This document shows, piece by piece, positions 26,212 through 34,775 of a stretch of 64,000 bases of DNA (position 1 is its first letter; each line of letters opens with the position of its first letter). Under the pieces are notes generated by a model. It saw nothing but the letters and a program-made list of their open reading frames with translations, made no database searches and had not been told where the DNA came from. Origin of the DNA: Microbispora amethystogenes (GTDB lineage: Bacteria; Actinomycetota; Actinomycetes; Streptosporangiales; Streptosporangiaceae); the NCBI RefSeq assembly GCF_016863015.1, contig NZ_BOOB01000050.1, positions 1-64,000 of the forward strand, read 5' to 3'. The translations under genes were made by a program, and so were the position numbers.

Positions 26212-26282
26212 GGAATTGGTCCTCAATCCGACGTCGGAATCGGATCTTATTGGGGGTACCGATTGCCGTCAGGCTGAGTGGC
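26212..26282 (+). promoter_or_regulatory. Conserved promoter/operator block, copy A
   Basis: A 71-bp stretch nearly identical in plan to copy B at 29109-29180. It has GGAATTGGT at the left and a partner ACCGATTGCC to the right, -35 TTATTG (26247-26252), a 17-nt spacer and -10 CAGGCT (26270-26275). Transcription would begin about at the ATG at 26283, so the oxidoreductase mRNA looks leaderless. Reverse-strand elements (CTGACG, then TAAGAT after 17 nt) could drive the kinase gene. Likely target of the MocR protein encoded nearby. Confidence 0.6.
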
Positions 26283-27638
26283 ATGACAACGACAGCGACC
26301 CGCTTCGACGGCCGGCTCCTCACGCCTGGCGACGCCGGCTACGACACCGCCCGCACCGTCTGGAACGCCATGGTCGACCGGCGTCCGCGCATGATCGTCC
26401 GCCCGGTGAGCGTCCCCGAGGTGGTCGCCGCCGTCCGGATGGCCCGGGAACTGGACCTGGAGATCGGCGTGCGCTGCGGCGGTCACAACGTCGCCGGCTT
26501 CGCCGTGCCCGACGGTGGTCTCATGATCGACCTGACGCTCATGGGGGGCGTGCGGATCGACCCGGCCCGTCGCCGGGCCTGGGTGCAGGGCGGCGCGCTG
26601 CTCGGCGCGCTGGACCGGGCGTCCCAGGCGTACGGCCTGGCGACCACCGCGGGCAACGTCTCGCACACCGGCGTCGGCGGGCTCACGCTCGGCGGCGGCA
26701 TGGGCTGGCTGGCCCGCCAGTACGGCCTGGCCTGCGACAACGTCGTCTCCTACACGATGGTCACCGCCGAGGGGGAGGTGGTGACCGCGAGCCGCGCCGA
26801 AAACCCCGACCTGTTCTGGGGCCTGCGCGGCGGGGGTGGGAACTTCGGCATCGTCACCGAGTTCGAGTTCCAGTTGCATCGCGCCGGCACGCGGACGCTG
26901 GTCGCCGAGTTCGACTTCCGCGCCGAGGACGCCGTCCCGGTGATCGAGGGCTGGCGCGACCTGAACGCCGTCGCGCCCCGGCAGGCGACGTTCACCGCCG
27001 ACGTCGCCAGCGGTCCCGCCGGCCCGATCGCCACACTGGGGTTCGTGTGGGTCGGCGACCCGGCCGAGGGCCGCCGGCTGCTCCCCGCGATGCGGGCGCT
27101 CGGGCGTCCCGTCGCCTCCCGCGTCACCACACCGTCGTACCTCGAACTTCAGCGGCGTGACGACTCCACCGGCGGTCACGCCTACCGCCGCTATTCCAAG
27201 GGACACTACCTGCGGAGCTTTCCCACCGCGGCGATCGAGGCGTTCCTGCTGCGCGGCGCCGCCGACCTGAGCGCGAGCCCGGACCTGCCGGGCGTCGGCC
27301 TGCAGGCGCACGGCGGCGCGATCGCCGACGTCCCGGAAGCGGACGCGGCGTTCGGCCACCGTGACACGATGTTCGAGTTCGGCGCCGGCTCACGCTGGAG
27401 CGACCCGGCCGAGGACGACGCCAGGATGGACGCCGCCCGCGCCGCCGGTGCGGCGCTCGAGCCGTACGCGAGCGGGGTGTACGTCAACATGTTGACGGCC
27501 GACGAGCTGGCCGACGGGCAGCGCGGCGTACGGCGGGCGTATCCGGCCGGGAAGCTGGCCCGGCTGACCGCGCTGAAGACCGCGTACGACCCGGGCAACG
27601 TGTTCCATCTGAACCAGAACATCCGCCCGGCGTGCTGA
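26283..27638 (+). CDS. FAD-linked oxidoreductase, BBE family
   Basis: 451 residues. The FAD-binding domain has RCGGHNVAGFAVPDGG, whose histidine is the 8-alpha-histidyl FAD attachment site. The second attachment site (normally GxCPxVG) is GNVSHTGVGG here, without cysteine, so FAD is probably linked once. The C-terminus VFHLNQNIRPAC carries the berberine-bridge signature. It oxidises a small alcohol, sugar or alkaloid-like substrate, unidentified. No signal peptide, so cytoplasmic. The ATG at 26283 follows directly on the conserved promoter block, arguing for a leaderless message and control by the MocR regulator 1.4 kb away. Confidence 0.9.
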   Translation: MTTTATRFDGRLLTPGDAGYDTARTVWNAMVDRRPRMIVRPVSVPEVVAAVRMARELDLEIGVRCGGHNVAGFAVPDGGLMIDLTLMGGVRIDPARRRAWVQGGALLGALDRASQAYGLATTAGNVSHTGVGGLTLGGGMGWLARQYGLACDNVVSYTMVTAEGEVVTASRAENPDLFWGLRGGGGNFGIVTEFEFQLHRAGTRTLVAEFDFRAEDAVPVIEGWRDLNAVAPRQATFTADVASGPAGPIATLGFVWVGDPAEGRRLLPAMRALGRPVASRVTTPSYLELQRRDDSTGGHAYRRYSKGHYLRSFPTAAIEAFLLRGAADLSASPDLPGVGLQAHGGAIADVPEADAAFGHRDTMFEFGAGSRWSDPAEDDARMDAARAAGAALEPYASGVYVNMLTADELADGQRGVRRAYPAGKLARLTALKTAYDPGNVFHLNQNIRPAC

Positions 27639-27683
27639 CGCGCGTGTCCCGGCTGAGCCGCCGGGCGGAGCGCCTGCGCGGGA

Positions 27684-29132
27684 TCAGGGTCCCCGTACGT
27701 CCCGGATGGCCGCCGCCAGCAGCGCGACCCCCTCGGCGATGGCGGCCTCTCCGAGCGTGGCGTAGCCGAAGATGAGCCCGCCCGGTCCGGTGCCGGTGAT
27801 GCGGTAGGGGCCGACGCCGCGGACGGCGAGCCCGTGCCGGGCGGCGGCCGTCACCACCGCGTCCTCGTCGAGATCGGGCGGGAGCCAGGCGACCACATGC
27901 TGCCCGGCGGCGATTCCGGCCGGTTCCAGATCCGGCAGATGGGCGCGCAGCGCGCCCAGCAGCGCGTCGCGGCGGCGGCGGTACACCGGACGCATCCGGC
28001 GCAGATGGCGGTCGAACTCACCGCGCGCGAGGAAGTCGGCGAACGCCAACTGGTCGATCACCGGCGAACCGCGGTCGGCGAGCACCTTCGCCGCGGCGAC
28101 GTCGGCGACCAGATGGGGAGGCACCACCAGCCAGCCGAGCCGCAACCCCGGCGCGAGCGTCTTGCTGGCCGTACCGCAGTAGACGACATGATCGGGCGCC
28201 AGGCCCTGCATGGCGCCCACCGGCGACCGGTCGTAGCGGTACTCCGCGTCGTAGTCGTCCTCGACCACGATCGCGCCGCGGCGTTCCGCCCAGCGGATCA
28301 CCTCGGCCCGCGCCGCGGCCGACAGCACTCCCCCCGTGGGCCACTGGTGCGACGGCGTGAGCACGACCGCATCGGCGTCGGCCCGATGGAGCGCGTCGAC
28401 CTGAACGCCGTCCGGCCCCACCGGGATGCCGACCACGTCCAGACCGGCGGCGCCGGCCAGCACCCGGGCGTCGTCGTTGGACGACGGGTCTTCCAGGGCG
28501 ATCCGCCTGGCACCGCGCCGGACGAGCACCTGGATCAGCAGGGAGATGCCCTGCCCGTAGCCGTTGCAGATCACCATGTCGCCGGGGACGGCCGAGGTGC
28601 CGCGCACCCGGTTGAGGTAGTCGCACAGGGCCTCGTGCAGTTCCGGCACGCCACGCCCGTCGAGGTAGCCGAACCGCTCGTTGGGCGTGGTGGTGAGCAC
28701 GGTCCGGACCGAGCGCAGCCATGCGGCCCGCGGGAACTGTGAGACGTCGGTGCGCCCGTACCCGAAGTCGACCCGGAAACCGGCCCCGGAGCCGGCCCTG
28801 GAATCGGCACCGCGTGTGGCCTGCCGCGCCGTCGAAGCCGCGGCGGCCGGCGGCATCGACGCGGCGACCTGGGTGTAACCGCCCGACCGGCTGACGAGGT
28901 AGCCCTCGGCGACGAGCTGCTGATAGGCCTCCACCACGACCCCGCGGGAGACCCCGAGCCCCGTCGCGAGAGTGCGGGTGGGTGGCAGCGACGCGCCCGC
29001 CCGCATCAGGCCGGCCCGGATGCGGGCGCGGATGGACGTCTCGATCTGCCGGTGCAGCGGCACCCCGGCGTCGCGGTCCAGCGTGATGAACAGCTCCTCG
29101 GCCGGCCCGGAATTGGTCCCCAAGCGCCCCAC
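27684..29132 (-). CDS. MocR/PdxR-type regulator (GntR HTH + aminotransferase)
   Basis: 482 residues. An N-terminal GntR winged helix (VPLHRQIETSIRARIRAGLM, then LPPTRTLATGLGVSRGVVVEAYQQL) is fused to a fold-type I aminotransferase domain whose PLP lysine lies in YCGTASKTLAPGLRLGW. Such proteins sense PLP or an amino compound and act as autoregulators and activators of a divergent gene. GTG 29132 is chosen because it lies about 8 nt after a reverse-strand promoter (CTGGCA, 18 nt, TAAGGT) inside the divergent block at 29109-29180; the longer frame to 29279 would run through the operator. Likely controls the MBL gene and the oxidoreductase at 26283. Confidence 0.88.
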   Translation of the reverse strand: MGRLGTNSGPAEELFITLDRDAGVPLHRQIETSIRARIRAGLMRAGASLPPTRTLATGLGVSRGVVVEAYQQLVAEGYLVSRSGGYTQVAASMPPAAAASTARQATRGADSRAGSGAGFRVDFGYGRTDVSQFPRAAWLRSVRTVLTTTPNERFGYLDGRGVPELHEALCDYLNRVRGTSAVPGDMVICNGYGQGISLLIQVLVRRGARRIALEDPSSNDDARVLAGAAGLDVVGIPVGPDGVQVDALHRADADAVVLTPSHQWPTGGVLSAAARAEVIRWAERRGAIVVEDDYDAEYRYDRSPVGAMQGLAPDHVVYCGTASKTLAPGLRLGWLVVPPHLVADVAAAKVLADRGSPVIDQLAFADFLARGEFDRHLRRMRPVYRRRRDALLGALRAHLPDLEPAGIAAGQHVVAWLPPDLDEDAVVTAAARHGLAVRGVGPYRITGTGPGGLIFGYATLGEAAIAEGVALLAAAIRDVRGP

Positions 29133-29180
29133 GGGATCGGACCTTACCGGCGTGTACCAATTCCTGCCAGGCTGAGTGGC
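29109..29180 (+). promoter_or_regulatory. Conserved promoter/operator block, copy B
   Basis: A 72-bp block between the MocR gene and the MBL gene. A perfect 9-bp inverted repeat, GGAATTGGT (29109-29117) and ACCAATTCC (29156-29164), brackets a central GGACC. Forward -35 TTACCG (29144-29149), 18-nt spacer, -10 CAGGCT (29168-29173); reverse -35 CTGGCA and -10 TAAGGT on the same bases. The two divergent promoters overlap, so one bound regulator could switch both. Confidence 0.65.
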
Positions 29181-29222
29181 CTGCCGGGTACGAACCGGCA
29201 AGCAGATCGCAGGAGGCGACGA

Positions 29223-29342
29223 ATGAACGACACCGAGCCGCAGGCCTGGAGAAGACCGATTCTCGTACTCACCCACCACCGCGCGGACGCCACGCCCGCC
29301 GACGACGTGACGTTCCCGGACCGCGAGGTGTGCCCGTGCTGA
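29223..29342 (+). CDS. 39-residue ORF overlapping the MBL start
   Basis: ATG 29223 has a strong AGGAGG at 29212-29217 and is the first good start downstream of the copy-B promoter. The peptide begins MNDTEPQAWRRPILVLTHH and ends in CPC. Its stop overlaps the MBL start region by 13 bp, so the MBL gene, which has no ribosome site of its own, is probably translated by coupling. Not recognised: it may be a real small protein (a short metal- or redox-binding tail is imaginable) or a leader. Confidence 0.5.
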   Translation: MNDTEPQAWRRPILVLTHHRADATPADDVTFPDREVCPC

Positions 29343-30175
29343 GGCAGGTCGCAGAGGGTGTGCTGATCCACCAGAGCGAGTTCGTGCAGAGCAACGCCGT
29401 CGTCGTGCAGGGCAGGGCCGGTGTGCTGCTCATCGACCCCGGGGTGACCGGCTCCGAGCTCGACTGCCTCGCGAACGACCTTCACGAGTCGGGCCGGCCC
29501 GTTGTGGCGGGGTTCTCCACGCATCCGCACTGGGATCACCTGCTCTGGCACGCCCGGCTCGGCGAGGCGCCCCGTTACGGCACGGCGCGCTGCGCGGCCA
29601 CCGTCCGAGATCGGTTGTCGGACGCGGGTGCGAAGGCCCGCATCGCCGCGCACCTGCTGGAGACGGAAATCGCCGGGCAGGTGCCGCTGGACCTGCTCGG
29701 CCTCATCACCGGCCTGCCCGCCGAGACCGCGCGGATCCCCTGGGACGGCCCTCACGTCCGGATCATCGAGCACCAGGCGCATGCCCCGGGCCACGCGGCG
29801 CTGCTGATCGAAGGACGCGGGGTTCTCGTCGCGGGCGACATGCTCTCCGATGTCCTGATTCCGATGCTCGGCGACGTGAACGGCACCGATGACGTGATCG
29901 AGGACTACCTCGCGGCGCTGCGACTGATCGAGGAGGTGGCGGACGGCGTCGACGTCATCATTCCGGGCCACGGGTCCGTCGGCGGAGCCGATCAGGTACG
30001 CGCACGGATCGACCAGGATCGGGCGTACGTGCACGCCCTGCGTGACCGCCGGGATCTCAGCGACCCGCGGATCGGCCCGTCCGCCAAGCCGGGCTGGGAA
30101 TGGGTGAGCGACGTGCACGCAGGGCAACTCCAGCGCCTCGCCCGGAGAAGCGAGCGCGACAGGACCCCCGGCTAG
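29330..30175 (+). CDS. Metallo-beta-lactamase-fold hydrolase
   Basis: 281 residues from GTG 29330. The zinc site THPHWDHLLW (HxHxDH, around residues 62-71), HAPGHAALLIEGRGVLVAGDM and a late IIPGHGSVGG are typical of MBL-fold hydrolases of the glyoxalase II/lactonase kind. Substrate unknown. The start lies inside the 39-residue ORF; alternative GTG 29336 is also in frame. Regulated, by inference, with the MocR regulator through the shared block upstream. Convergent with the next gene, 91 bp away. Confidence 0.88.
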   Translation: MPVLRQVAEGVLIHQSEFVQSNAVVVQGRAGVLLIDPGVTGSELDCLANDLHESGRPVVAGFSTHPHWDHLLWHARLGEAPRYGTARCAATVRDRLSDAGAKARIAAHLLETEIAGQVPLDLLGLITGLPAETARIPWDGPHVRIIEHQAHAPGHAALLIEGRGVLVAGDMLSDVLIPMLGDVNGTDDVIEDYLAALRLIEEVADGVDVIIPGHGSVGGADQVRARIDQDRAYVHALRDRRDLSDPRIGPSAKPGWEWVSDVHAGQLQRLARRSERDRTPG

Positions 30176-30266
30176 CGATCGGTACGCGACACAGCCGGTA
30201 CGCGCACGTCGCCCGCCGGACCGGCCGCCGGGGGCTGCCCTCGGCGGTGGCGAGCTGAGCCGGCGG

Positions 30267-30995
30267 TCAGTCGCGCTGCTCGATCTCGTCCCGCATCGTC
30301 ACGAAATGCGCCGCCGCCTGGTCGCCGGACTCGAAGTACATGGCGATCATGCCCCTGGTGTTGCTGTCGGCCCAGAAGCAGATGCTGCTCACCACGTTCT
30401 CGACGAACGTGGCGTCACCACATTTCGCGACGCCACCGAGAGGTCCCGGCTGGACCTGCTTCATGTGGCCGGCTTTCACTCCCATGAAAGCGACGAATCG
30501 GTCGATTGTGGTGTTCGGGTTGGGAACAGGAGCCGACACGGCGAAAGCCATGACCATATTCTTGTCCCCTGGATTGCCGTAAAAAGCTACTACTGTGCCA
30601 GTCGCCTGCGGAACCGCCTTCTTCACCGTGGCGAGTCTCCGGTCGATCACCCTGCGAAGGCCGGCAGTCACGTGCTTCGCACGCCCGCCAAGTGTCTCCG
30701 GCTCGACGACATGCGTCCGGAAAGGGCTCTGACTCTCATCCGTCTTCTCGGCGCCGTCTCTGAGAGAGTAGAAGACCACTGCGACGGCGGCGGCCACCAC
30801 TCCGGCAAGGACAACGAGGACGAGTTTGCTGACGGTGCCCCTCGCCGCCGGAGGTTCCGAAGGCGACGGGTAGCCGGGATCGAGCGGCCGGCTGGCGTTC
30901 AGGTGCCCGGGCCGGTCGTCCGGCTGTGCGTATGGCGAGGGGAATCGGACATCCTGGTTCGGGTGGTCCGGCGGGCCGAATGGGGATTGCGACAC
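30267..30995 (-). CDS. Membrane-anchored hypothetical protein
   Basis: 242 residues. A proline-rich cytoplasmic N-terminus (about 1-52) leads into one hydrophobic helix (SKLVLVVLAGVVAAAVAVVFY, near 55-76). An extracellular domain of about 160 residues follows, with two cysteines (KCGDATF and SSICFWAD) that could form a disulfide. The architecture is common in actinobacterial surface proteins of unknown role. GTG 30995 with GGAGAG upstream. Base composition is lower in GC than its neighbours in places. A promoter is suggested at 31033-31060 (reverse). Confidence 0.7.
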   Translation of the reverse strand: MSQSPFGPPDHPNQDVRFPSPYAQPDDRPGHLNASRPLDPGYPSPSEPPAARGTVSKLVLVVLAGVVAAAVAVVFYSLRDGAEKTDESQSPFRTHVVEPETLGGRAKHVTAGLRRVIDRRLATVKKAVPQATGTVVAFYGNPGDKNMVMAFAVSAPVPNPNTTIDRFVAFMGVKAGHMKQVQPGPLGGVAKCGDATFVENVVSSICFWADSNTRGMIAMYFESGDQAAAHFVTMRDEIEQRD

Positions 30996-31318
30996 GGACT
31001 CTCCACGAGCAGCCAGGTACAGGGGCGCGGCAACCTTATCTTCGATTCACATGCCACAAAGCAGGAAATTATGGCTCTGTAATCGATGAAGAGGCAATTG
31101 GTCGGACAGAAACCTCATCCGGGCGCCGACGGAAAGGCCCGGAGGACTACTGATCACCGACGAAATGAACACCAGTGACCGTGCGCTCCGCCTGGCCGGG
31201 CCGGCCGTCCTGCCGGTCGGTGCCTTCATGGCGTGACCGGACAACACCATGCGTCGCCATTCCGACGATCCGCACGGGGCTTGTGGCATCCGAGGCCGCG
31301 CCGTACCAGGTGCGGCGC
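30996..31318. other. 323-bp non-coding gap, AT-richer
   Basis: No convincing gene. The part next to 30995 is markedly less GC-rich than the surroundings. On the reverse strand TTTGTG (31055-31060) and TAAGGT (31033-31038), 16 nt apart, form a plausible promoter for the membrane-anchored protein. CAATTGGTC near 31098 resembles one arm of the MocR operator but has no partner arm. A 23-codon ORF ending near 31216 looks accidental. Confidence 0.5.
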
Positions 31319-32215
31319 TTATCCCAGGGTGGCGAGCAGGCGGTTGAGGGGGCTGTCCAGGCCGTACTTCCGCGACAGTGCGACCAGTCGCTCGGGGTCG
31401 CGGGGCGCGGCGGGGAGGCTGACGTCGACGTCCGGCAGCGGCACGTCGTGGGCCACCCGGACCACGGCGGGGGCGACCTCCAGGTAGTCGCGGGCGGCGG
31501 CGAGCCTGTTCCGGGCGCCCGCCGGGAAGCCGTCGGTGCCGCCCTCGTCCAGCGCGGCGAGCAGGGCCGGGAGGGAGCCGAAGCGGGTGATGAGCGCGGC
31601 GGCCGTCTTCTCCCCGATGCCGGGGACGCCGGGCAGGCCGTCGCTCGGGTCGCCGCGCAGCGTCGCGAAGTCGGCGTACGCCCGGCCGGGGATGCCGTAC
31701 TTCTCCCGGACGAAGGATTCGTCGATGACCTGCAGGTTCCGGATTCCCCTTACTGTGTAAAGGGCCCGGCACGGCTTGTCGTCGTCCACGAGTTGGAACA
31801 GGTCCCGGTCGCCGGTGACGATGTCCACAGCCGTGGTCGCGGCGATCGCGAACGTGCCGATGACGTCGTCGGCCTCGTAGCCGCCGACTCCGACGCGGGC
31901 GATGCCGAGCGCGTCCAGGACCTCCTCGATGACCGGCACCTGCGGTGCCAGCGTGTCGGGAACCTCCTCCTGATCGCCGCTCGCGACCCGGTGGGCCTTG
32001 TACGACGGGATCGCCGCCACCCGGAACGCGGGACGCCAGTCGGCGTCCATGCACGCGACGATCTCCCGGGGCGAGTGCTGCCGGACCAGGGTGGCGATCA
32101 TGTCGAGGAGCCCGCGCACCGCGTTCACCGGCATGCCGTCCGGCGAGGTCACCGAGTCCGGAACCCCGTAGAAGGCACGGAAGTACAGCGACGGGGTGTC
32201 GAGAAGCATCAGCAC
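31319..32215 (-). CDS. 5'-3' exonuclease (PolA N-domain/FEN family)
   Basis: 298 residues. Family motifs run in order: LLDTPSLYFRAFYGVPD, ACMDADWRPAFR with SYKAHR, GYEADDVIGTFA, VTGDRDLFQLVDDD, and the helix-hairpin-helix DPSDGLPGVPGIGEKTAAAL. The acidic residues form the two-metal site. It corresponds to the stand-alone 5'-3' exonuclease of actinobacteria, which removes RNA primers and flaps alongside a separate PolA. Upstream, 19 bp away on the same strand, is the SpoIIE phosphatase gene, so the two may share a transcript. GTG 32215. Confidence 0.93.
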   Translation of the reverse strand: MLMLLDTPSLYFRAFYGVPDSVTSPDGMPVNAVRGLLDMIATLVRQHSPREIVACMDADWRPAFRVAAIPSYKAHRVASGDQEEVPDTLAPQVPVIEEVLDALGIARVGVGGYEADDVIGTFAIAATTAVDIVTGDRDLFQLVDDDKPCRALYTVRGIRNLQVIDESFVREKYGIPGRAYADFATLRGDPSDGLPGVPGIGEKTAAALITRFGSLPALLAALDEGGTDGFPAGARNRLAAARDYLEVAPAVVRVAHDVPLPDVDVSLPAAPRDPERLVALSRKYGLDSPLNRLLATLG

Positions 32216-32234
32216 CCGACCATTGTCACGCCTG

Positions 32235-33269
32235 TCAGGCCGTGCGCGGGCCGTCTCCGGTCACCGCCACCGCCAGGAGGCAGGTGTCGTCCTCGGGGTT
32301 GGGGCCGCCGATCGCCTCCAGCAGGCGGTCGAGGCTCGCGTCGAGGTCGGCGCCGGTCGCGCCGGTCGAGGCGGCCGCCCGCATGACGAGCGACACTCCG
32401 GCCTCGATGTCGCGTGACCGGCGCTCCACCAGCCCGTCGGTGAACATCAGCAGCAGGTCGCCGGGCTCGAGGCGGACGTCGGCCACTCCGTACGGCTGGC
32501 TCGACGTCGCCCCGAGCACGACTCCCCGGGGCGCTCCGAGCTGGCGCACGCCCCCGCGGCGCACCAGGATCGGCGCGGGATGCCCCGCCTGTGCCCACGT
32601 GAAAAGGCGGGACGCCGGGTCGAAGTGGCCGCACACCGCCGTGGCGGTGGTGTCGTCCAGGCGCGTGAGCACCAGGGCGTTCAGCCACGACAGCAGCATG
32701 CCGGGGGAGGCCCCGGTCATGCTCAGGCCGAGCAGGGCGTGCCGCAGTTGCGCCATCTCCGCGATCGCGGGCAGGCCGTGCCCCGACACGTCGCCGACGG
32801 CGAGGAACATGCGCCCGTCGGGGAGCGGGGCCGCGTCGTACCAGTCGCCCCCGAGGCTCGACTCCCGGCCGGCCGGGACGTACCGGACCGCGATCCGGGC
32901 GTACGGAAGCTCGATCGAGGCGCCGGGCTCGGGCAGGATCGCCTCCCGCAGCGCCAGCGTGACGCGTCGTTCCTCGCGCCGTTCCTCGGCGGCGCGCTCA
33001 CGCGCCTCCTGTGCCTGCCGCCTGGACTCGCTCACCACCATCTCCGCCCACCGCCGTCCACCGGCGTCCGCGACCGTCTCCGGCACCCGCTCGGGGACGG
33101 ACGCCGGCAACGCCGGCGGGGACGTGTACTCGGCGGGTTCCGGCTCGGGCGGGGCGGCGCCCGGGGGCGCCCCGGCGGGAAGGACGCCGACGGGGGCGGC
33201 GACGGGAGCCACGTCCGGGCCGTCCGCGGGGGGAAGGGCGGGCATCGCACCGCCCACTACGCCGACCAT
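32235..33269 (-). CDS. SpoIIE/PP2C-family serine phosphatase
   Basis: 344 residues. A proline/alanine-rich N-terminus (1-65) and a charged coiled coil (VSESRRQAQEARERAAEERREE shortened, near 78-100) precede a PP2C-SpoIIE domain. The metal-binding aspartates lie in GGDWYDAAPLPDGRMFLAVGD and GHG, with LLMFTDGLVERRS and the final EDDTCLLAV. It dephosphorylates an anti-anti-sigma factor in partner-switching systems. No PAS, GAF or sensor domain is fused, and no anti-sigma gene is adjacent, so its partner lies elsewhere. ATG 33269. Confidence 0.9.
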   Translation of the reverse strand: MVGVVGGAMPALPPADGPDVAPVAAPVGVLPAGAPPGAAPPEPEPAEYTSPPALPASVPERVPETVADAGGRRWAEMVVSESRRQAQEARERAAEERREERRVTLALREAILPEPGASIELPYARIAVRYVPAGRESSLGGDWYDAAPLPDGRMFLAVGDVSGHGLPAIAEMAQLRHALLGLSMTGASPGMLLSWLNALVLTRLDDTTATAVCGHFDPASRLFTWAQAGHPAPILVRRGGVRQLGAPRGVVLGATSSQPYGVADVRLEPGDLLLMFTDGLVERRSRDIEAGVSLVMRAAASTGATGADLDASLDRLLEAIGGPNPEDDTCLLAVAVTGDGPRTA

Positions 33270-33477
33270 TTGTCTCGCTCTCGATGCCGCTCTTGCACTG
33301 TCGTACGGACGGTTCGTGATCGTCCTGACGCGGAGCGTAGCAGTAGTTCTTGTCCCGGGGGTTAGTTTTCTTCTACCGCGTGGAATAAGCCAATGCCTCT
33401 CGCGGCACGCCCGCGCGGCGTCTGTGCTATGAGTTCTGCGGACGCCGCCTGTGTGCGCCAGCGGGGCCGGATCTCGT

Positions 33478-33483
33478 TAGATT
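33478..33483 (+). promoter_or_regulatory. -10 element for a leaderless peptidase mRNA
   Basis: TAGATT lies 7 nt before GTG 33491, so transcription would begin at the start codon. No clear -35 was found at the expected distance. Confidence 0.4.
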
Positions 33484-33490
33484 GGGCACC

Positions 33491-34615
33491 GTGACAACGA
33501 CGTCCCCGGATGCCTCCGACCTGTATCCCACGACCCGTCCCGCCGCCGTGCGCGAGGCCGCCGGCCGCGCCGGTCTCGACGCGCTGCTGCTGACGCCCGG
33601 CCCGGATCTCCGCTACGTCACCGGGTACGACGCGATGCCGCTCGAACGGCTGACCTGTCTCGTCGTGCCGGTGTCCGGCGAGCCGTTCCTGATGGTGCCG
33701 CGCCTCGAACTGCCGGCAGCGGAGCACTCGCCCGCCTCCCGGCTCGGCGTCGAGTTCGTCGCCTGGGACGAGACCGACGACCCGTTCGCCGAGGTGGCCC
33801 GCCGCCTGGGCCCGGTCGCCCGGGTCGGGCTGGCCGACCGCATGTGGGCGCTGCAGTCGCTGCGGTTCCGCGCCGCGATGCCCGGCGCGGAGCAGACGCT
33901 GGCCGGTGACGTGCTGCGCGAGCTGCGGATGCGCAAGTCGCCCGCCGAGAAGGCGGCGCTCGCGGAGGCGGGGGCGGCCATCGACGCCGTGCACGCCCTC
34001 GTCCCCGGGCTGCTCAAGGCCGGCCGCACCGAGCGCAAGGTCGGCAGGGACATCGCGGAGGCGATCGTCGAGGCGGGGCACGCCCGGGTCGACTTCGTGA
34101 TCGTGGGCTCCGGCCCGAACGGCGCGAGCCCGCACGCCGAGCTGACCGACCGGGTGATCCGGCCGGGCGAGCCGATCGTGGTGGACATCGGCGGCACGAT
34201 GCCGAGCGGTTACTGCTCCGACTCCACCCGGGTGTACTGCGTCGGTGAGCCGCCGGCCGACTTCGCGGCGTACTACGAGGTGCTCAGGGCCGCCCAGGAG
34301 GCCGCCTGCGCCCACGTGCGGCCCGGGGTGACCTGCGAGTCCGTGGACGCCGCCGCCCGCGAGGTGATCGCCGAGGCGGGGTACGGCGAGTACTTCGTCC
34401 ACCGCACCGGCCACGGCATCGGCCTGGAGACCCACGAGGAGCCGTACATCGTGGCGGGCAACACCGAGGAGATGCGGCCGGGGTACGCGTTCTCCGTCGA
34501 GCCCGGCATCTACCTGCCGGGGCGTCACGGCGCCCGGATCGAGGACATCGTCGTCTGCGGTGAGACGGCGGGCGAGCGGCTGAACGGCACCACCAGGGAG
34601 CTCGTCGTCGTGTGA
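33491..34615 (+). CDS. M24 metallopeptidase, Xaa-Pro aminopeptidase type
   Basis: 374 residues. A creatinase-like N-terminal domain (to about 130) is followed by the pita-bread catalytic domain. Metal ligands are visible: Asp in VVDIGGTMP, Asp in YCSDSTRVYC, His in HRTGHGIGLETHEEP, Glu in FSVEPGIYLPG and Glu in GARIEDIVV. It cleaves an N-terminal residue before proline. GTG 33491 is preferred over TTG 33482, because the -10-like TAGATT leaves 33491 as the first transcribed codon. Last gene before the sugar cluster, 160 bp from the 2,3-dehydratase. Confidence 0.92.
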   Translation: MTTTSPDASDLYPTTRPAAVREAAGRAGLDALLLTPGPDLRYVTGYDAMPLERLTCLVVPVSGEPFLMVPRLELPAAEHSPASRLGVEFVAWDETDDPFAEVARRLGPVARVGLADRMWALQSLRFRAAMPGAEQTLAGDVLRELRMRKSPAEKAALAEAGAAIDAVHALVPGLLKAGRTERKVGRDIAEAIVEAGHARVDFVIVGSGPNGASPHAELTDRVIRPGEPIVVDIGGTMPSGYCSDSTRVYCVGEPPADFAAYYEVLRAAQEAACAHVRPGVTCESVDAAAREVIAEAGYGEYFVHRTGHGIGLETHEEPYIVAGNTEEMRPGYAFSVEPGIYLPGRHGARIEDIVVCGETAGERLNGTTRELVVV

Positions 34616-34775
34616 TCGCCGTCCGGCGAGCGGTCCCGAACCCCCGCCGATGCCCAGGTGGGATGCGGGTGGGATGAACGCGGCCGTACCCCCGCATTTC
34701 AGGAGATGCGGACGGCGCGCGGGGGGTGCGAGGGTCGGGCGGTGTACGGGTCAGCGGGATCCGGAGGTGCCCGGC

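Noticed and set aside
31163..31216. Short ORF encoding a 17-to-23-residue peptide near the exonuclease gene
   Set aside because: No ribosome site at useful distance, no similarity and low coding character; recorded only as part of the gap.
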